DNA of 64,000 nt from contig CAMTOQ010000001.1 in the NCBI GenBank assembly GCA_947074205.1, positions 1 to 64,000 of the forward strand, written 5' to 3'. The DNA is from an uncultured Bacteroides sp. GTDB lineage: Bacteria > Bacteroidota > Bacteroidia > Bacteroidales > Bacteroidaceae. The notes under the pieces were generated by a model, which saw nothing but the letters and a program-made list of their open reading frames with translations, was not told the DNA's origin and did no database searches. Within the stretch, counting starts at the first letter, position 1, and each line of letters opens with the position of its first letter. Positions 26,575 to 36,230 of the stretch are shown piece after piece. The position numbers and the translations under genes are program-made.

Positions 26575-28905
26575 ATGAGAAACAACCTGAAATGGGTAGG
26601 CTTCATCTCAGCCTCGGCCCTGCTGCTGCCAATGGCGCTTCATGCTCAGCTAAAAACTAACGGAGGGGTTCAATACCTGCTATCTCAGTCGAAAGATGTC
26701 AGTCAGGAGTTCCAAGACTTCAGCAACACCTACTTCTTTGCCGATAGTCTGACCAACTTTGATACTACTAACGGCAAAGGACAAGTAAAGTGGAAACGTC
26801 ATCAGCTCGTGCCCAGACAGGCGTTCAATGCTAACACCTATCTGCATCAACCACTCCAAACACTAGACTTCCCCGACACAGCCTACGACAACGATCCGGA
26901 GCTCTACTTTAGCGTGGAACCTGTCAACGAAAACACGTTGCGCATAAGGATGCTCACCTCTCCGATAATGCCACCCGAGGAAGAGTCAATAATGCTAGTG
27001 GGCACACCTCCCAACGGTAGCAGCCAATGGAACGTTACCAGTAGCGACAGCACCATCACCTATACCTCTAAAGAAGGTAGCTTAACTATCGAGAAATATC
27101 CATGGCGATTAGTGGCCAAGGATAAGAGTGGCAAGGTGCTCACTCAAACTCGCACATGGAGCGACAACGACTCTACACAGATAAAAGTGCAACCCTTCTG
27201 CTTTATCAAACGAGGCAGCGATAACAGCCGAAGCATCAACCCGGTATTCAGCATGATGCCCGGCGAAAAGATTTATGGTTGTGGCGAATCGGCTACTGCC
27301 CTCAACAAGGCGGGTCAAAAGGTGAACCTCTTTGTCACCGACCCTCAAGGACCCGAATCTCCTGATATGTACAAGCCTATCCCCTTCTTTCTTAGCTCTC
27401 GTGGGTATGGCATGTTTATGCATACTTCCGCACCCGTGACGTGCGACTTTGGCGCTACCTATATTGGCGCCAATAAGCTCTTCATGGACGATGAAGCTAT
27501 GGATGTATTCCTCTTCTTCGGCAATCCCAAAGAGGTGCTAAGCGAATATACAGCGCTCGTAGGTCGCCCGGAGATGCCACCGCTATGGTCATTTGGCACC
27601 TGGATGAGCCGCATCACCTACTTCAGCGAAGCAGAGGGGCGAGAGATAGCCAAAGAGCTTCGTAAAAACAATATCCCTTGCGACGTTATCCACTTCGACA
27701 CAGGATGGTTTGGCACCGACTGGCAGTGCGATTATGCCTTTGCTAGCGACCGATTCGACAATCCCGAGAAGATGCTAAAGGATTTCAAGAAAGATGGATT
27801 CAGAGTGTGCCTATGGCAGCTCCCCTACTTCACGCCTAAAAACAAATTCTTCAACGAATTAGTGGCCAACAAGATGTATGTAGCCAACGGCAAAGGCCAA
27901 CTACCCTATGAGGACGTGGTGCTCGACTTCACCAATCCCGAGACTGTGGCATGGTATCAAGAGAAGATTGGCAATCTTCTTAAACAAGGGGTAAGTGCCA
28001 TCAAGGTAGACTTTGGCGAGGCAGCTCCCGTTGAAGCGATCTATGCCAATGGGCGTTCGGGTCTGTACGAGCACAACATCTACCCGCTAAGATACAACAA
28101 GGCTGTGGCAGATGTTACTAAGCAGACAAATGGCGAAAACATCATCTGGGCCCGATCTGCATGGGCCGGTTCACAACGCTACCCACTACATTGGGGCGGC
28201 GATGCGGCTACCAACAACACCGGCATGGAGGGTACACTTCGTAGCGGTTTGTCGCTAGGACTTTCGGGCTTCTGTTTTTGGAGCAATGACATTGGTGGTT
28301 TCGTCACCGAAACACCCGAGGAGCTCTACCGACGCTGGCTGCCCATGGGCTTCTTAGTATCGCACAGCCGTGTTCATGGTGCTCCTCCCACCGAGCCTTG
28401 GTACTATGGCGAAGCATTCACCGATTACTTCCGCCAGTGTGCCGAACTAAAGTATCAGTTGATGCCTTATGTTTATACGCAAGCAAAGAAGTGCACAGAA
28501 GAAGGTCTACCTATGGTGCGTGCCTTGCTATTAGAATACCCCGAGGATCCCGGTGCATGGTTAGTAGAAGATGAATACTTGTTTGGAGATAATATTTTAG
28601 TAGCTCCTCTGTTAGAGTCTACCAATAGTCGTGATGTCTACCTACCGGGCAAAGAGAAGTGGATTGACTATCAAACGGGCAACAGCTACTCGCCCGGATG
28701 GAATCATATCGCAGCCGGTGATCTACCGATAGTGATGCTCGTAAAAGATGGTTCGGCCCTGCCACACGTGCCCGTAGCACAACACACCGACGACATTGAT
28801 TGGAAAAAGATAAGTTGGAAAAGCTATTTAGCAGATAAAGAAGAGGCCAAAGGGCTATTGTTCACTCCTAACAGCAGTACGATACAAGAGTATAGCATGA
28901 AGTGA
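26575..28905 (+). CDS. Glycoside hydrolase family 31 (alpha-xylosidase/alpha-glucosidase)
   Basis: About 776 residues, exported (signal MRNNLKWVGFISASALLLPMALHA). It has the GH31 N-terminal beta-sandwich and the barrel with PPLWSFGTWMSR. The nucleophile Asp is in IKVDFGEAAP, the acid/base region is WARSAWAGSQRYPLHWGGDA, and FCFWSNDIGGF follows. The 'KVDFGE' form of the nucleophile motif is closer to YicI-type alpha-xylosidases than to the 'WxDMNE' glucosidases. The start at 26575 is chosen from the signal peptide and the promoter position. It faces the SusC/SusD unit and may serve the same glycan. Confidence 0.88.
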   Translation: MRNNLKWVGFISASALLLPMALHAQLKTNGGVQYLLSQSKDVSQEFQDFSNTYFFADSLTNFDTTNGKGQVKWKRHQLVPRQAFNANTYLHQPLQTLDFPDTAYDNDPELYFSVEPVNENTLRIRMLTSPIMPPEEESIMLVGTPPNGSSQWNVTSSDSTITYTSKEGSLTIEKYPWRLVAKDKSGKVLTQTRTWSDNDSTQIKVQPFCFIKRGSDNSRSINPVFSMMPGEKIYGCGESATALNKAGQKVNLFVTDPQGPESPDMYKPIPFFLSSRGYGMFMHTSAPVTCDFGATYIGANKLFMDDEAMDVFLFFGNPKEVLSEYTALVGRPEMPPLWSFGTWMSRITYFSEAEGREIAKELRKNNIPCDVIHFDTGWFGTDWQCDYAFASDRFDNPEKMLKDFKKDGFRVCLWQLPYFTPKNKFFNELVANKMYVANGKGQLPYEDVVLDFTNPETVAWYQEKIGNLLKQGVSAIKVDFGEAAPVEAIYANGRSGLYEHNIYPLRYNKAVADVTKQTNGENIIWARSAWAGSQRYPLHWGGDAATNNTGMEGTLRSGLSLGLSGFCFWSNDIGGFVTETPEELYRRWLPMGFLVSHSRVHGAPPTEPWYYGEAFTDYFRQCAELKYQLMPYVYTQAKKCTEEGLPMVRALLLEYPEDPGAWLVEDEYLFGDNILVAPLLESTNSRDVYLPGKEKWIDYQTGNSYSPGWNHIAAGDLPIVMLVKDGSALPHVPVAQHTDDIDWKKISWKSYLADKEEAKGLLFTPNSSTIQEYSMK

Positions 28906-28916
28906 TAAAGCAAATA

Positions 28917-28963
28917 AAAGGCTCAAACCTTAGCGATTCTCTCGCTATTGGTTTGAGCCTTTC
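28917..28963. terminator. Bidirectional intrinsic terminator
   Basis: Arms aaaggctcaaacc / ggtttgagccttt, with an inner tagcga / tcgcta, between the convergent GH31 and susD genes. Confidence 0.88.
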
Positions 28964-29020
28964 TATTGTGTTTGTATTTCAGTTGTAGCCAAATATCAAC
29001 TTTGGCAGAGTCTATTACAC

Positions 29021-30637
29021 TTAAAATTTATTTCCATCAACATCCCACCACAGACGTGAGCCACCATTATCGGCACCACCCAACTGTTGTAGTAGAGAGT
29101 TGTAAAGAGTCGGATCACTTTCCTTGTATCCTTGTGGGAATGGAACACGACGTATCATCGCTTCCGTGCTGATAGCACCACCACTAAGGTTCACAGCTAC
29201 TTGGAAGATTTTAGGATAACCAGTACGACGTTGTTCTGCCCAAGCCTCACAACCTTCGGGATAGATTGCTAGCCACTTCTGAGTAATGATTTGTTCTAGC
29301 TGCTCTTCGTTTGTGCCGGCAGCGTTGAACTTAGGCGAAACAGTTGTACGAGGTTGAGCATTGAATTCAGCATTAAATGCATCTTGATACTCGCGTGGTT
29401 GCTTGTCACTTTCAATATAAGTTTCGTAACCGGCAACACCCCATTGGTTGAATGAAGTTTCAATACCTTTTTCGTAGCAATACTGTGCGGTATAAGTATT
29501 ATCGAAGCCTCTAAGCGCAGCCTCAGCACGTAGGAACCAGATCTCTGCAGCAGACATCACGATGATATCAGTGCTTGGAGTAACTGTGGTCCATGAGTGC
29601 ATCTGATAGCGGTTATCGTTGGTAGTGTTAGTACCTTGACGAATTCCTTTGAATGTTCCAGAAATATCAAAGAGGTAAGGCACACCTACATCACCACCGC
29701 CATCGGCTGGCTTATAGTATTTAGACATACGAGGATCTTGGTAGCCATTGAGGAACGACTCCATAGAGGCATTCATATATACTTCCCACCAGTTGGCAAC
29801 ACCGCCTAGAGGATTGGCTACTCCGTATTCGCCTACAGTATCGTCGGCTACTTCGAGCACACCACCTGCCGATTGAGCTAGAGCAGCTGTAACTTGAGCT
29901 TGAGCCATCGACTTATCCACATTGGATACACGCATCGCTAGGCGCAAGCGTAGAGAGTTGGCAAACTTCACCCATTGTGCATAGGTTTTCTTACCCTCGG
30001 GCATCATAATATCAACGTCTGCAAATGTGTTTCCACCTCCGCTAGCAATATGTGCATTGAGGGTTTTCACAGCATAGTCTAGATCGCTAAAGAAGGTTTC
30101 GTACACCTCTTTCTGCGATTGAGAAGTTACGGTTGCTTGTCCGAAAGCTGAATATACGATAGGGCCATAGTAGTCCGACACACGATGCATAGCAGCTACT
30201 TTGATGATCTTTGCTACAGCATTCAAAGCGGCAAAGTCAGTATCAGCAGTTAACTGCTCGGCTGTAAGAATAGAAGGCATAACTTGAGCAAAGGTATAAT
30301 CCCACTGCGCAGCACACCAACCTGTATTTAGATTGTAAGCCGAGTTCTTATCATTGAACGAACCCACCATATCGTGGAAGTAGCCCGAGAACATATCGGC
30401 TACAAGGTTCTGCATAATCTGATATTGCCAGTTAGTACCGTCAACATTAGTTTGATAGATGATACCACGTTGAATTACCTTGAAAGGTATCTTTTGCTTC
30501 ATGAAATCAATATCTTGCAGCTCTTCCGGGAAAGAGTTATTGTTGGCATTGTAGCTTTCGAAGTTATCGGTACATGCGCCTAGCACCGCTAGGTTGCCAA
30601 TGAATAGGGTCTTTGCTATATTTTTAAGTAATTTCAT
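29021..30637 (-). CDS. SusD/RagB-like outer-membrane lipoprotein
   Basis: 538 residues with lipobox AVLGAC and a following acidic stretch (CTDNFESYN) suggesting surface display. The TPR-like helical pattern fits the SusD-like_2 subfamily (GWCAAQWDYTFAQVMPSILTAEQL, KTYAQWVKFANSLRLRLAMRVSNV, and AEIWFLRAEAALRGF). SusD proteins form the lid of the SusC channel and bind the incoming glycan or peptide. The gene follows susC by 19 bases. Confidence 0.92.
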   Translation of the reverse strand: MKLLKNIAKTLFIGNLAVLGACTDNFESYNANNNSFPEELQDIDFMKQKIPFKVIQRGIIYQTNVDGTNWQYQIMQNLVADMFSGYFHDMVGSFNDKNSAYNLNTGWCAAQWDYTFAQVMPSILTAEQLTADTDFAALNAVAKIIKVAAMHRVSDYYGPIVYSAFGQATVTSQSQKEVYETFFSDLDYAVKTLNAHIASGGGNTFADVDIMMPEGKKTYAQWVKFANSLRLRLAMRVSNVDKSMAQAQVTAALAQSAGGVLEVADDTVGEYGVANPLGGVANWWEVYMNASMESFLNGYQDPRMSKYYKPADGGGDVGVPYLFDISGTFKGIRQGTNTTNDNRYQMHSWTTVTPSTDIIVMSAAEIWFLRAEAALRGFDNTYTAQYCYEKGIETSFNQWGVAGYETYIESDKQPREYQDAFNAEFNAQPRTTVSPKFNAAGTNEEQLEQIITQKWLAIYPEGCEAWAEQRRTGYPKIFQVAVNLSGGAISTEAMIRRVPFPQGYKESDPTLYNSLLQQLGGADNGGSRLWWDVDGNKF

Positions 30638-30656
30638 AACGTACAGATTTTTAGTT

Positions 30657-33600
30657 TTAGAATGTTAGCTTAAGGTTGAAACCCATGTTACGTGTAGTAG
30701 GCATACCAAATACATCTACACCTTGATTGCCATTGCCTACAGAAAGGATTGCATCTGGGTCGAATGGTGCCTTCTTAGAGAAGAAGAATAGGTTACGAGC
30801 TACAAACGATAGATCCAAACCTTGAATCACTCTTGTTTTTGCCAATAGGCTTCTTGGGAACGAATAGCCTAAAGACAATTCGCGAAGACGAACATTTGTT
30901 GCGCTATATCTATAGAATTCTGTACAACCATCACCACGAGCACCTACTTTTTTGTAGAACTCTTGAACGTCGGTAAACTTAGTGCCCCCAACTTCTACAA
31001 AACCTGCATCACGAGCTTCACCCGAGTCCTTGCTCACACCACGAGAGTCAAGTGCCATCTGTGTCAATGAGATTACATCACCACCTACGCGAGCATCAAT
31101 CAAGAAGTAAAGCGAGAATCCTTTGTAAGTTAAAGTATTGTGCCAACCCATCAACCAGTCTGGACTAGAGTTGCCCAACTTCGTATTTGAACCTGTTTCG
31201 ATTTGTGGCAAACCATCGTCACCTACTACTACTTTACCATTGGCATCGTATACAAAGTCGTTACCATAGATATCACCTAGGCGACCACCTTTAACAACGC
31301 GCATACGGTAAGGCATTGAAAGACCATCATCACCATAAGTAAATGATTCGTAGTCACCAAGATCTACTACCTTGTTTCTGTTTAGTGAGAAGTTAACACC
31401 AGTTTTCCAACGGAAATCTTCGGTCATTACTGGAGTGCCACCTAAAGTGATTTCAACCCCTGTGTTGCGGATCTTACCGGCATTGATATACTTATAAGGA
31501 TAACGACCTACAGGATCTTGTACATAAAGCAATTGATTCTTAGTATCTGTCTTATAGAATGTCACATCCAAATCTAAGCGTTTGTGGAAGAAGCTCCACT
31601 CGATACCTGCTTCCCAAGAAGATGAGATTTCTGGTTTCAAGTTGTCAAAGCTATATTGACGAGACTGAATAACACCACCTGCAAGGATAACGTCGGCTGG
31701 AGAAGTGATACCAATAGGAAGGTCATTACCTACTTGTGCCCATGATGCACGAACTTTACCGAAGCTTACCCATTCTGGCATTGAAAGCGAGTTAGTAAGA
31801 ATCCAAGAAAGACCGAATGATGGATAGAAGAAACCTTTCTTCATGTGCGAAGTATTGGCCAAAGTAGACGACCAGTCATTACGCATAGTAATATCGGCAT
31901 ATAGTGCATCTTGGAAACCGATTTGAGCAGTACCAAATACTGATTGGATGACACGGCGAGAATCAATCACCTGATTGATATACGAAGAGCCGGTGCTAGC
32001 GAAGTTGATATTAGCTACAGTAAACACGTTAGCATAATATAGACCTGCTTTACCAGAGTCGATCTTCAACATATTTGATTTGGTAGAGTTGATACTTGTA
32101 CCAACAGCGGCATTTAACGACCATTTGTCCCAAGTCTTATTGAACATTGCCATAGCATCACCATATACCATGAAGTCTTGGCTATTCATATCGATGTAGC
32201 GACCATTTTCGTGAGTCAACTCAAGTGCAGTAGTTGCATACATCTTTTGACGATACAAATCGCTTACGAAGTCCACATTACCACGAGCTTGAATAGAGAA
32301 CCAATCGTTTACTTTCAAGTTAGCTGAAAGCGATGCCATTGCACGGTAGCGTTTATCATTGCTAGTCACGCGGTTGGTCAGCCAGTATGGGTTTTGCTCG
32401 AAACCACCAATTGGCGTGATGTACCAGTTTTGCGACATCAAGTTACGGTTAGGATCCATCACTTCGAAGTTATCTTTATATTCGCCCATATCCATACCAC
32501 GAGGGAAGGTATAAAGACCAACCAATGGATTCATATAGTATCCACCTGATGATTGACGATTCTTGATAGTCTGCGTCATCAAGTTCACATTAGCGTCAAG
32601 TTTCAAACGATCGTTGAAGAGAGAAGCTGTTTCGCGCAAGGCTAGATTGTGCTTCTGCATCTTATTTACGTCGATAATACCTTTTGCAGTAGTATTAGCA
32701 TACGAGAAGTAAGTTTGATAGTTCTCTTTACCAGCTTGTACACTCAATGAGTTGATGGCAGTAACACCATTCGAGAAGAAGTTATCTGCATTATTGTAAT
32801 CTTTCAAGTTACCCTTTTCGCCCCAGCTATCGTTAACACTACGTCCGTAGTTGTTTTGGAATTCTGGAAGAGAGATAGCGTGGTCTACAGATAAGCTAGA
32901 GCTGAAGCTAACACGTTGCATACCGGCTTTACCACTCTTTGTAGTGATCAAGATTACACCATTGGCTGCTTGCGAACCATATAGTGCAGCTGCCGAAGCA
33001 CCTTTAAGGATACTCATACTTTCGATATCATCCGGATTCAAGTTAGAGATACCGTCGCCCGAGTCGCGGTTGCCACCGTCGTTGTCGCCACCCATTACCG
33101 AGAATGCTTGCTCAGAAGTAGAGTTCAACATAGGCACACCATCGATTACATAAAGAGGTTGATTGTTACCACTTTCGTTAGCCGAACGGATACCACGGAT
33201 AGACACCTTAGCCGAACCACCCAAACCAGAAGAGTTTTTAGAGATCTGCACACCTGCTGTTTTACCGGCAAGAGCGTTGATCATATTAGGATCTTTAGCG
33301 CGAGTCAACTCATCACCACCCACTTGTTGAGTAGAGTAAGTCAAAGAAGCTTCTTTACGTTTGATACCCATCGCTGTTACTACCACTTGGTCGAGCGTCA
33401 TCGACTCCTCGTCAAGTTTTACATCGATTGATCTACGTCCGTTTACTGAGATAGTTTGTGGGGTATAACCTATATAAGTAAAAACAAGTTTTGCATCAGC
33501 AGGAAGAGTGAGAGTATAATTACCATCAAGGTCGGTGATTGTACCGTTTGTAGTACCTTCTTCCAATACGTTGGCACCAATAATGGCTTCGCCCTTCATA

Positions 33601-34028
33601 TCGGTCACAATCCCTTTTACTGTGATAGTGTTTTGTTTTACTGCTGCAACAGCCGAAGTTGATTTAGTTAAGACAATGTTATTGCCTTCCATCACATATT
33701 CAATACCTGTGCCATCAAATACTTCATTGAGTACTGTAGCCACAGTTTTATCCTGACCAGTGACATTCACCACGCGGTCAGTATTAACAGTTTTCTTGTT
33801 GTACACAAAAAGATAGTCTGTTTGAGATTCGATTTGATGAAGCAAATCGGAGACCTTCATATCAGACTCAGCGATACTCACTTTTGCACTTTGTGAAAAG
33901 ATATTTTCACAGTAACCTTGCAAGGTGACGAACATTAAAAGGAAAATAGTAATCTTCATCGTAAGAAATAGTTGCTTAAGGGCCAAATTTTTAGGGCATA
34001 AAAGTCCGTTCAAAGAAATTTTTCTCAT
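30657..34028 (-). CDS. SusC/RagA TonB-linked outer-membrane transporter with STN domain
   Basis: 1123 residues. After a long basic N-terminus and signal helix (ITIFLLMFVTLQGYC) comes an STN domain (residues about 47-122), which passes the substrate signal to a FecR anti-sigma factor. Next are a carboxypeptidase-like domain (ITVKGIVTDMKGEAIIGANV), the plug (LDQVVVTAMG, VSIRGIRSANESG, LYVIDGVPM) and a 22-strand barrel ending NMGFNLKLTF. It imports an oligomer with the SusD lid using TonB energy. The STN domain together with the adjacent fecR and sigma genes supports trans-envelope regulation. Confidence 0.95.
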   Translation of the reverse strand: MRKISLNGLLCPKNLALKQLFLTMKITIFLLMFVTLQGYCENIFSQSAKVSIAESDMKVSDLLHQIESQTDYLFVYNKKTVNTDRVVNVTGQDKTVATVLNEVFDGTGIEYVMEGNNIVLTKSTSAVAAVKQNTITVKGIVTDMKGEAIIGANVLEEGTTNGTITDLDGNYTLTLPADAKLVFTYIGYTPQTISVNGRRSIDVKLDEESMTLDQVVVTAMGIKRKEASLTYSTQQVGGDELTRAKDPNMINALAGKTAGVQISKNSSGLGGSAKVSIRGIRSANESGNNQPLYVIDGVPMLNSTSEQAFSVMGGDNDGGNRDSGDGISNLNPDDIESMSILKGASAAALYGSQAANGVILITTKSGKAGMQRVSFSSSLSVDHAISLPEFQNNYGRSVNDSWGEKGNLKDYNNADNFFSNGVTAINSLSVQAGKENYQTYFSYANTTAKGIIDVNKMQKHNLALRETASLFNDRLKLDANVNLMTQTIKNRQSSGGYYMNPLVGLYTFPRGMDMGEYKDNFEVMDPNRNLMSQNWYITPIGGFEQNPYWLTNRVTSNDKRYRAMASLSANLKVNDWFSIQARGNVDFVSDLYRQKMYATTALELTHENGRYIDMNSQDFMVYGDAMAMFNKTWDKWSLNAAVGTSINSTKSNMLKIDSGKAGLYYANVFTVANINFASTGSSYINQVIDSRRVIQSVFGTAQIGFQDALYADITMRNDWSSTLANTSHMKKGFFYPSFGLSWILTNSLSMPEWVSFGKVRASWAQVGNDLPIGITSPADVILAGGVIQSRQYSFDNLKPEISSSWEAGIEWSFFHKRLDLDVTFYKTDTKNQLLYVQDPVGRYPYKYINAGKIRNTGVEITLGGTPVMTEDFRWKTGVNFSLNRNKVVDLGDYESFTYGDDGLSMPYRMRVVKGGRLGDIYGNDFVYDANGKVVVGDDGLPQIETGSNTKLGNSSPDWLMGWHNTLTYKGFSLYFLIDARVGGDVISLTQMALDSRGVSKDSGEARDAGFVEVGGTKFTDVQEFYKKVGARGDGCTEFYRYSATNVRLRELSLGYSFPRSLLAKTRVIQGLDLSFVARNLFFFSKKAPFDPDAILSVGNGNQGVDVFGMPTTRNMGFNLKLTF

Positions 34029-34041
34029 ATCTTTGCAATGT

Positions 34042-34121
34042 GTTAAGTTAATAAATTGATCAAGGTCGATTTTTGACTGTTCTAGAATCGGAAAGTATGG
34101 GGGTGCTTTCCGATTTTTTTT
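34042..34121 (+). ncRNA. Putative cis-antisense small RNA opposite the susC leader
   Basis: The plus strand carries TATCTTTG at 34028-34035, a -7 box starting at the susC start codon. About 50 bases later is a strong terminator: aatcggaaag / ctttccgatt (34086-34115), then an eight-base T-run. No plus-strand protein gene lies here. The predicted RNA of about 80 bases is fully complementary to the susC mRNA leader. Cis-encoded antisense RNAs at this position (DonS class) are known repressors of Bacteroides polysaccharide loci. Start and existence are inferred. Confidence 0.5.
34086..34121 (+). terminator. Plus-strand intrinsic terminator between susC and fecR
   Basis: A 10-bp stem aatcggaaag / ctttccgatt with loop tatgggggtg, then tttttttt on the plus strand only. 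In the direction of susC and fecR there is no T-run after the stem. Confidence 0.75.
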
Positions 34122-34197
34122 ATGTGCTAAATCAATAGTTCTTCTTTCATAAATATCTTAATGGGGGTTAAGGGTTTATATTTAGTCTTTAGTTTAT

Positions 34198-35130
34198 TTA
34201 ATCGATAATGATGGTTGAACCATCGTTTTCGAAGCGATAGCTAAACGAGTGATCTCTTCGAATAGTGCGGAGTATGTGTTCAATACCATCCTGTTCTTTG
34301 AACTTACCTGTGCAATAGTAGTTCAACACCTGTGAGTTATTCACCACAAACTCCACACTATAATATTTCTCTAACCTACTGAAAACGTCTGCAAGGGGGG
34401 CGTCATCAAAACAATAAAGTCCTTCTGTCCATCTTAGGAAGTCGCCCGATTTAATCTTCGATCTCTTGTAAGTGCCATTGGCCGCATAAAAGATTTCATC
34501 TTTCTGCATTCTAAGCAGTGGCTGAGCACTATTTGCAGCATATATATCTATAGTACCTTCTACCAAGGCTGCTTCAAAGAAATCGGTTCCGCTATAAGAG
34601 CACACGTTGAACTTTGTTCCAACAACTCTTACTTTATTCATCTCGGTGCTTACATTGAAAGGCAGTTCCGCGTTGTGTGCCACTTCAAAGAAGGCCTCGC
34701 CATCGAGCTGAACATCTCTGTTTCTCAAACCAAAATCTTTATCATACTTCAAAGTAGACTGAGCATTGAGCCACACTGTGGTGCCATCTGCTAAAGCAAT
34801 CTGTGCTCGCTGTCCCGGAGGAACTGATACCGATTGCATCGCCAACTCTATTTTATCGTATTGGTGTTGCTTCCAAAGCTGCCCTACACTTAGTATAACG
34901 ATAATAGATGCAGCAACTCCCAAACTCCATTTTCCTATAATCAGCAGATTGCGTTTCACTCTGTTTTTACGGCGATCGGCATCTCCAAAAAGAGCCACAT
35001 CAAAGAGTCTACGTTCTTCGAACAGTCTATCTCTGTTCTCTTCACTGCTACTAGCCCAGTCAAGAATCTGTTGTTCTTCTTGCTCGGTAGCTTCGCCAAG
35101 GAAATATTTATTTAAAAGATTATGATTCAT
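34198..35130 (-). CDS. FecR-family anti-sigma factor
   Basis: 310 residues. A cytoplasmic N-terminal sigma-binding part (residues 1-65, NKYFLGEATEQEEQQILDW) is followed by one membrane helix (WSLGVAASIIVILSVGQLW). The periplasmic FecR domain (GQRAQIALADGTTVWLNAQS ... FFEVAHN ... VVGTKFNV) and the C-terminal STN-like DUF4974 domain (APLADVFSRLEKYYSVEF) come last. It holds the ECF sigma factor inactive until the STN domain of SusC signals. It lies between sigma and susC on the same strand. Confidence 0.93.
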   Translation of the reverse strand: MNHNLLNKYFLGEATEQEEQQILDWASSSEENRDRLFEERRLFDVALFGDADRRKNRVKRNLLIIGKWSLGVAASIIVILSVGQLWKQHQYDKIELAMQSVSVPPGQRAQIALADGTTVWLNAQSTLKYDKDFGLRNRDVQLDGEAFFEVAHNAELPFNVSTEMNKVRVVGTKFNVCSYSGTDFFEAALVEGTIDIYAANSAQPLLRMQKDEIFYAANGTYKRSKIKSGDFLRWTEGLYCFDDAPLADVFSRLEKYYSVEFVVNNSQVLNYYCTGKFKEQDGIEHILRTIRRDHSFSYRFENDGSTIIID

Positions 35131-35510
35131 TATTTGTACCTCTACTATTAAAACTAATAATACCTTCTATATTAATAACAGACGATGAAGCGACTACCCT
35201 AAAATAAAATCTAACTTTTTTAAATTTATTTTTTTAGCTCATATTTTAACCATCGCTTATTATTATAACAGCCAACCCCTAAGCTACCCTAAAGTCTATT
35301 ACAATTATTTTTCAGAAAAACACAGAAAAAGTTACAAACAACTACATTTCAAGAGATTATAAAACACAGATATACAGCTTGACAAATAGTATTTGCCAAA
35401 TAAGAAGAAAGACTTAAATATAAAAGCAGATAGATATAACTCGTAAAAAAGCTAGGAGAGAAATAAAAAAGAAAGATAATGTTGTGAAGAGAAAGCTATA
35501 ACAATAATTG
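35131..35510. other. A+T-rich gap between sigma factor and fecR
   Basis: 380 bases without an open frame. Two copies of taccctaaa (near 35197 and 35284) are the only repeated motif noticed. No terminator or consensus -7 box is clear, so whether sigma and fecR share a transcript is uncertain. Confidence 0.4.
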
Positions 35511-36074
35511 TTATAGTAAGAAAGAAGCCAAATAGTCTTTCAACTCTGTGCGGAGTAGTTTCAAGACTTTAGAGATGTGATATTCTACATTCTTGATAGA
35601 CATACCGAGCTGTTCGGCAATCTCTTTATTAGAAGCATTCTTGTAGCGGCTTAGCACAAATATGTTACGACTTTGTGCAGGCAGAGAGAGAAGAGTTTTA
35701 TTAACGATACGTTGAATCTCTGTATCAAAGATTTTATCAGGCTCACAAGCTTTAAGGGTAGCTATACGCAGATCGAGCTCTTTTTGTTTATGGTCTGTAA
35801 TGTCGCATTCAACTCTAGAGCGCACCTGGCGATGTTCTAGAATATTGAGAGCTTTATTGCGGATGATAGTCAGAAGAAGCGCTTTCAGATTAGAGTGCTC
35901 TTCCCATTTCTGTCTGTTCTCCCAAAGAGCAGCCATCGACTCCATCACCACATCCTCAGCCTCATCGCGGTCGCGCAGATAAGAGTAGGCAAACACGATG
36001 AAACGTTCGTGGTTGTCTTGAAAAAATTTACTAAACGAGGTCAGTGTCTGAATAGAGTCTTGAGCAATCATCAA
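35511..36074 (-). CDS. ECF-type RNA polymerase sigma factor
   Basis: 187 residues with region 2 (FIVFAYSYLRDRDEAEDVVMESMAALWENR) and region 4 (LPAQSRNIFVLSRYKNASNKEIAEQLGMSIKNVEYHISKVLKLLR), and no region 1 or 3. It belongs to the Bacteroidota sigma-70 group usually paired with FecR and SusC. It probably drives the downstream susC-susD genes once released. Two Met codons open the frame; either may be used. Confidence 0.93.
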   Translation of the reverse strand: MMIAQDSIQTLTSFSKFFQDNHERFIVFAYSYLRDRDEAEDVVMESMAALWENRQKWEEHSNLKALLLTIIRNKALNILEHRQVRSRVECDITDHKQKELDLRIATLKACEPDKIFDTEIQRIVNKTLLSLPAQSRNIFVLSRYKNASNKEIAEQLGMSIKNVEYHISKVLKLLRTELKDYLASFLL

Positions 36075-36230
36075 TTGTTTTCCCTATAGTATTTAACTTC
36101 AATCAGCAAAACAACTCATTTTTTCATCGAAAAGCAAATAATCAATGAATATTTTCTAGATAGGCATACAAGAAGCCTACTATAGTGATGGTGTAAACAA
36201 ATGTGATTGAGAACCTATTTATTTACAAAA

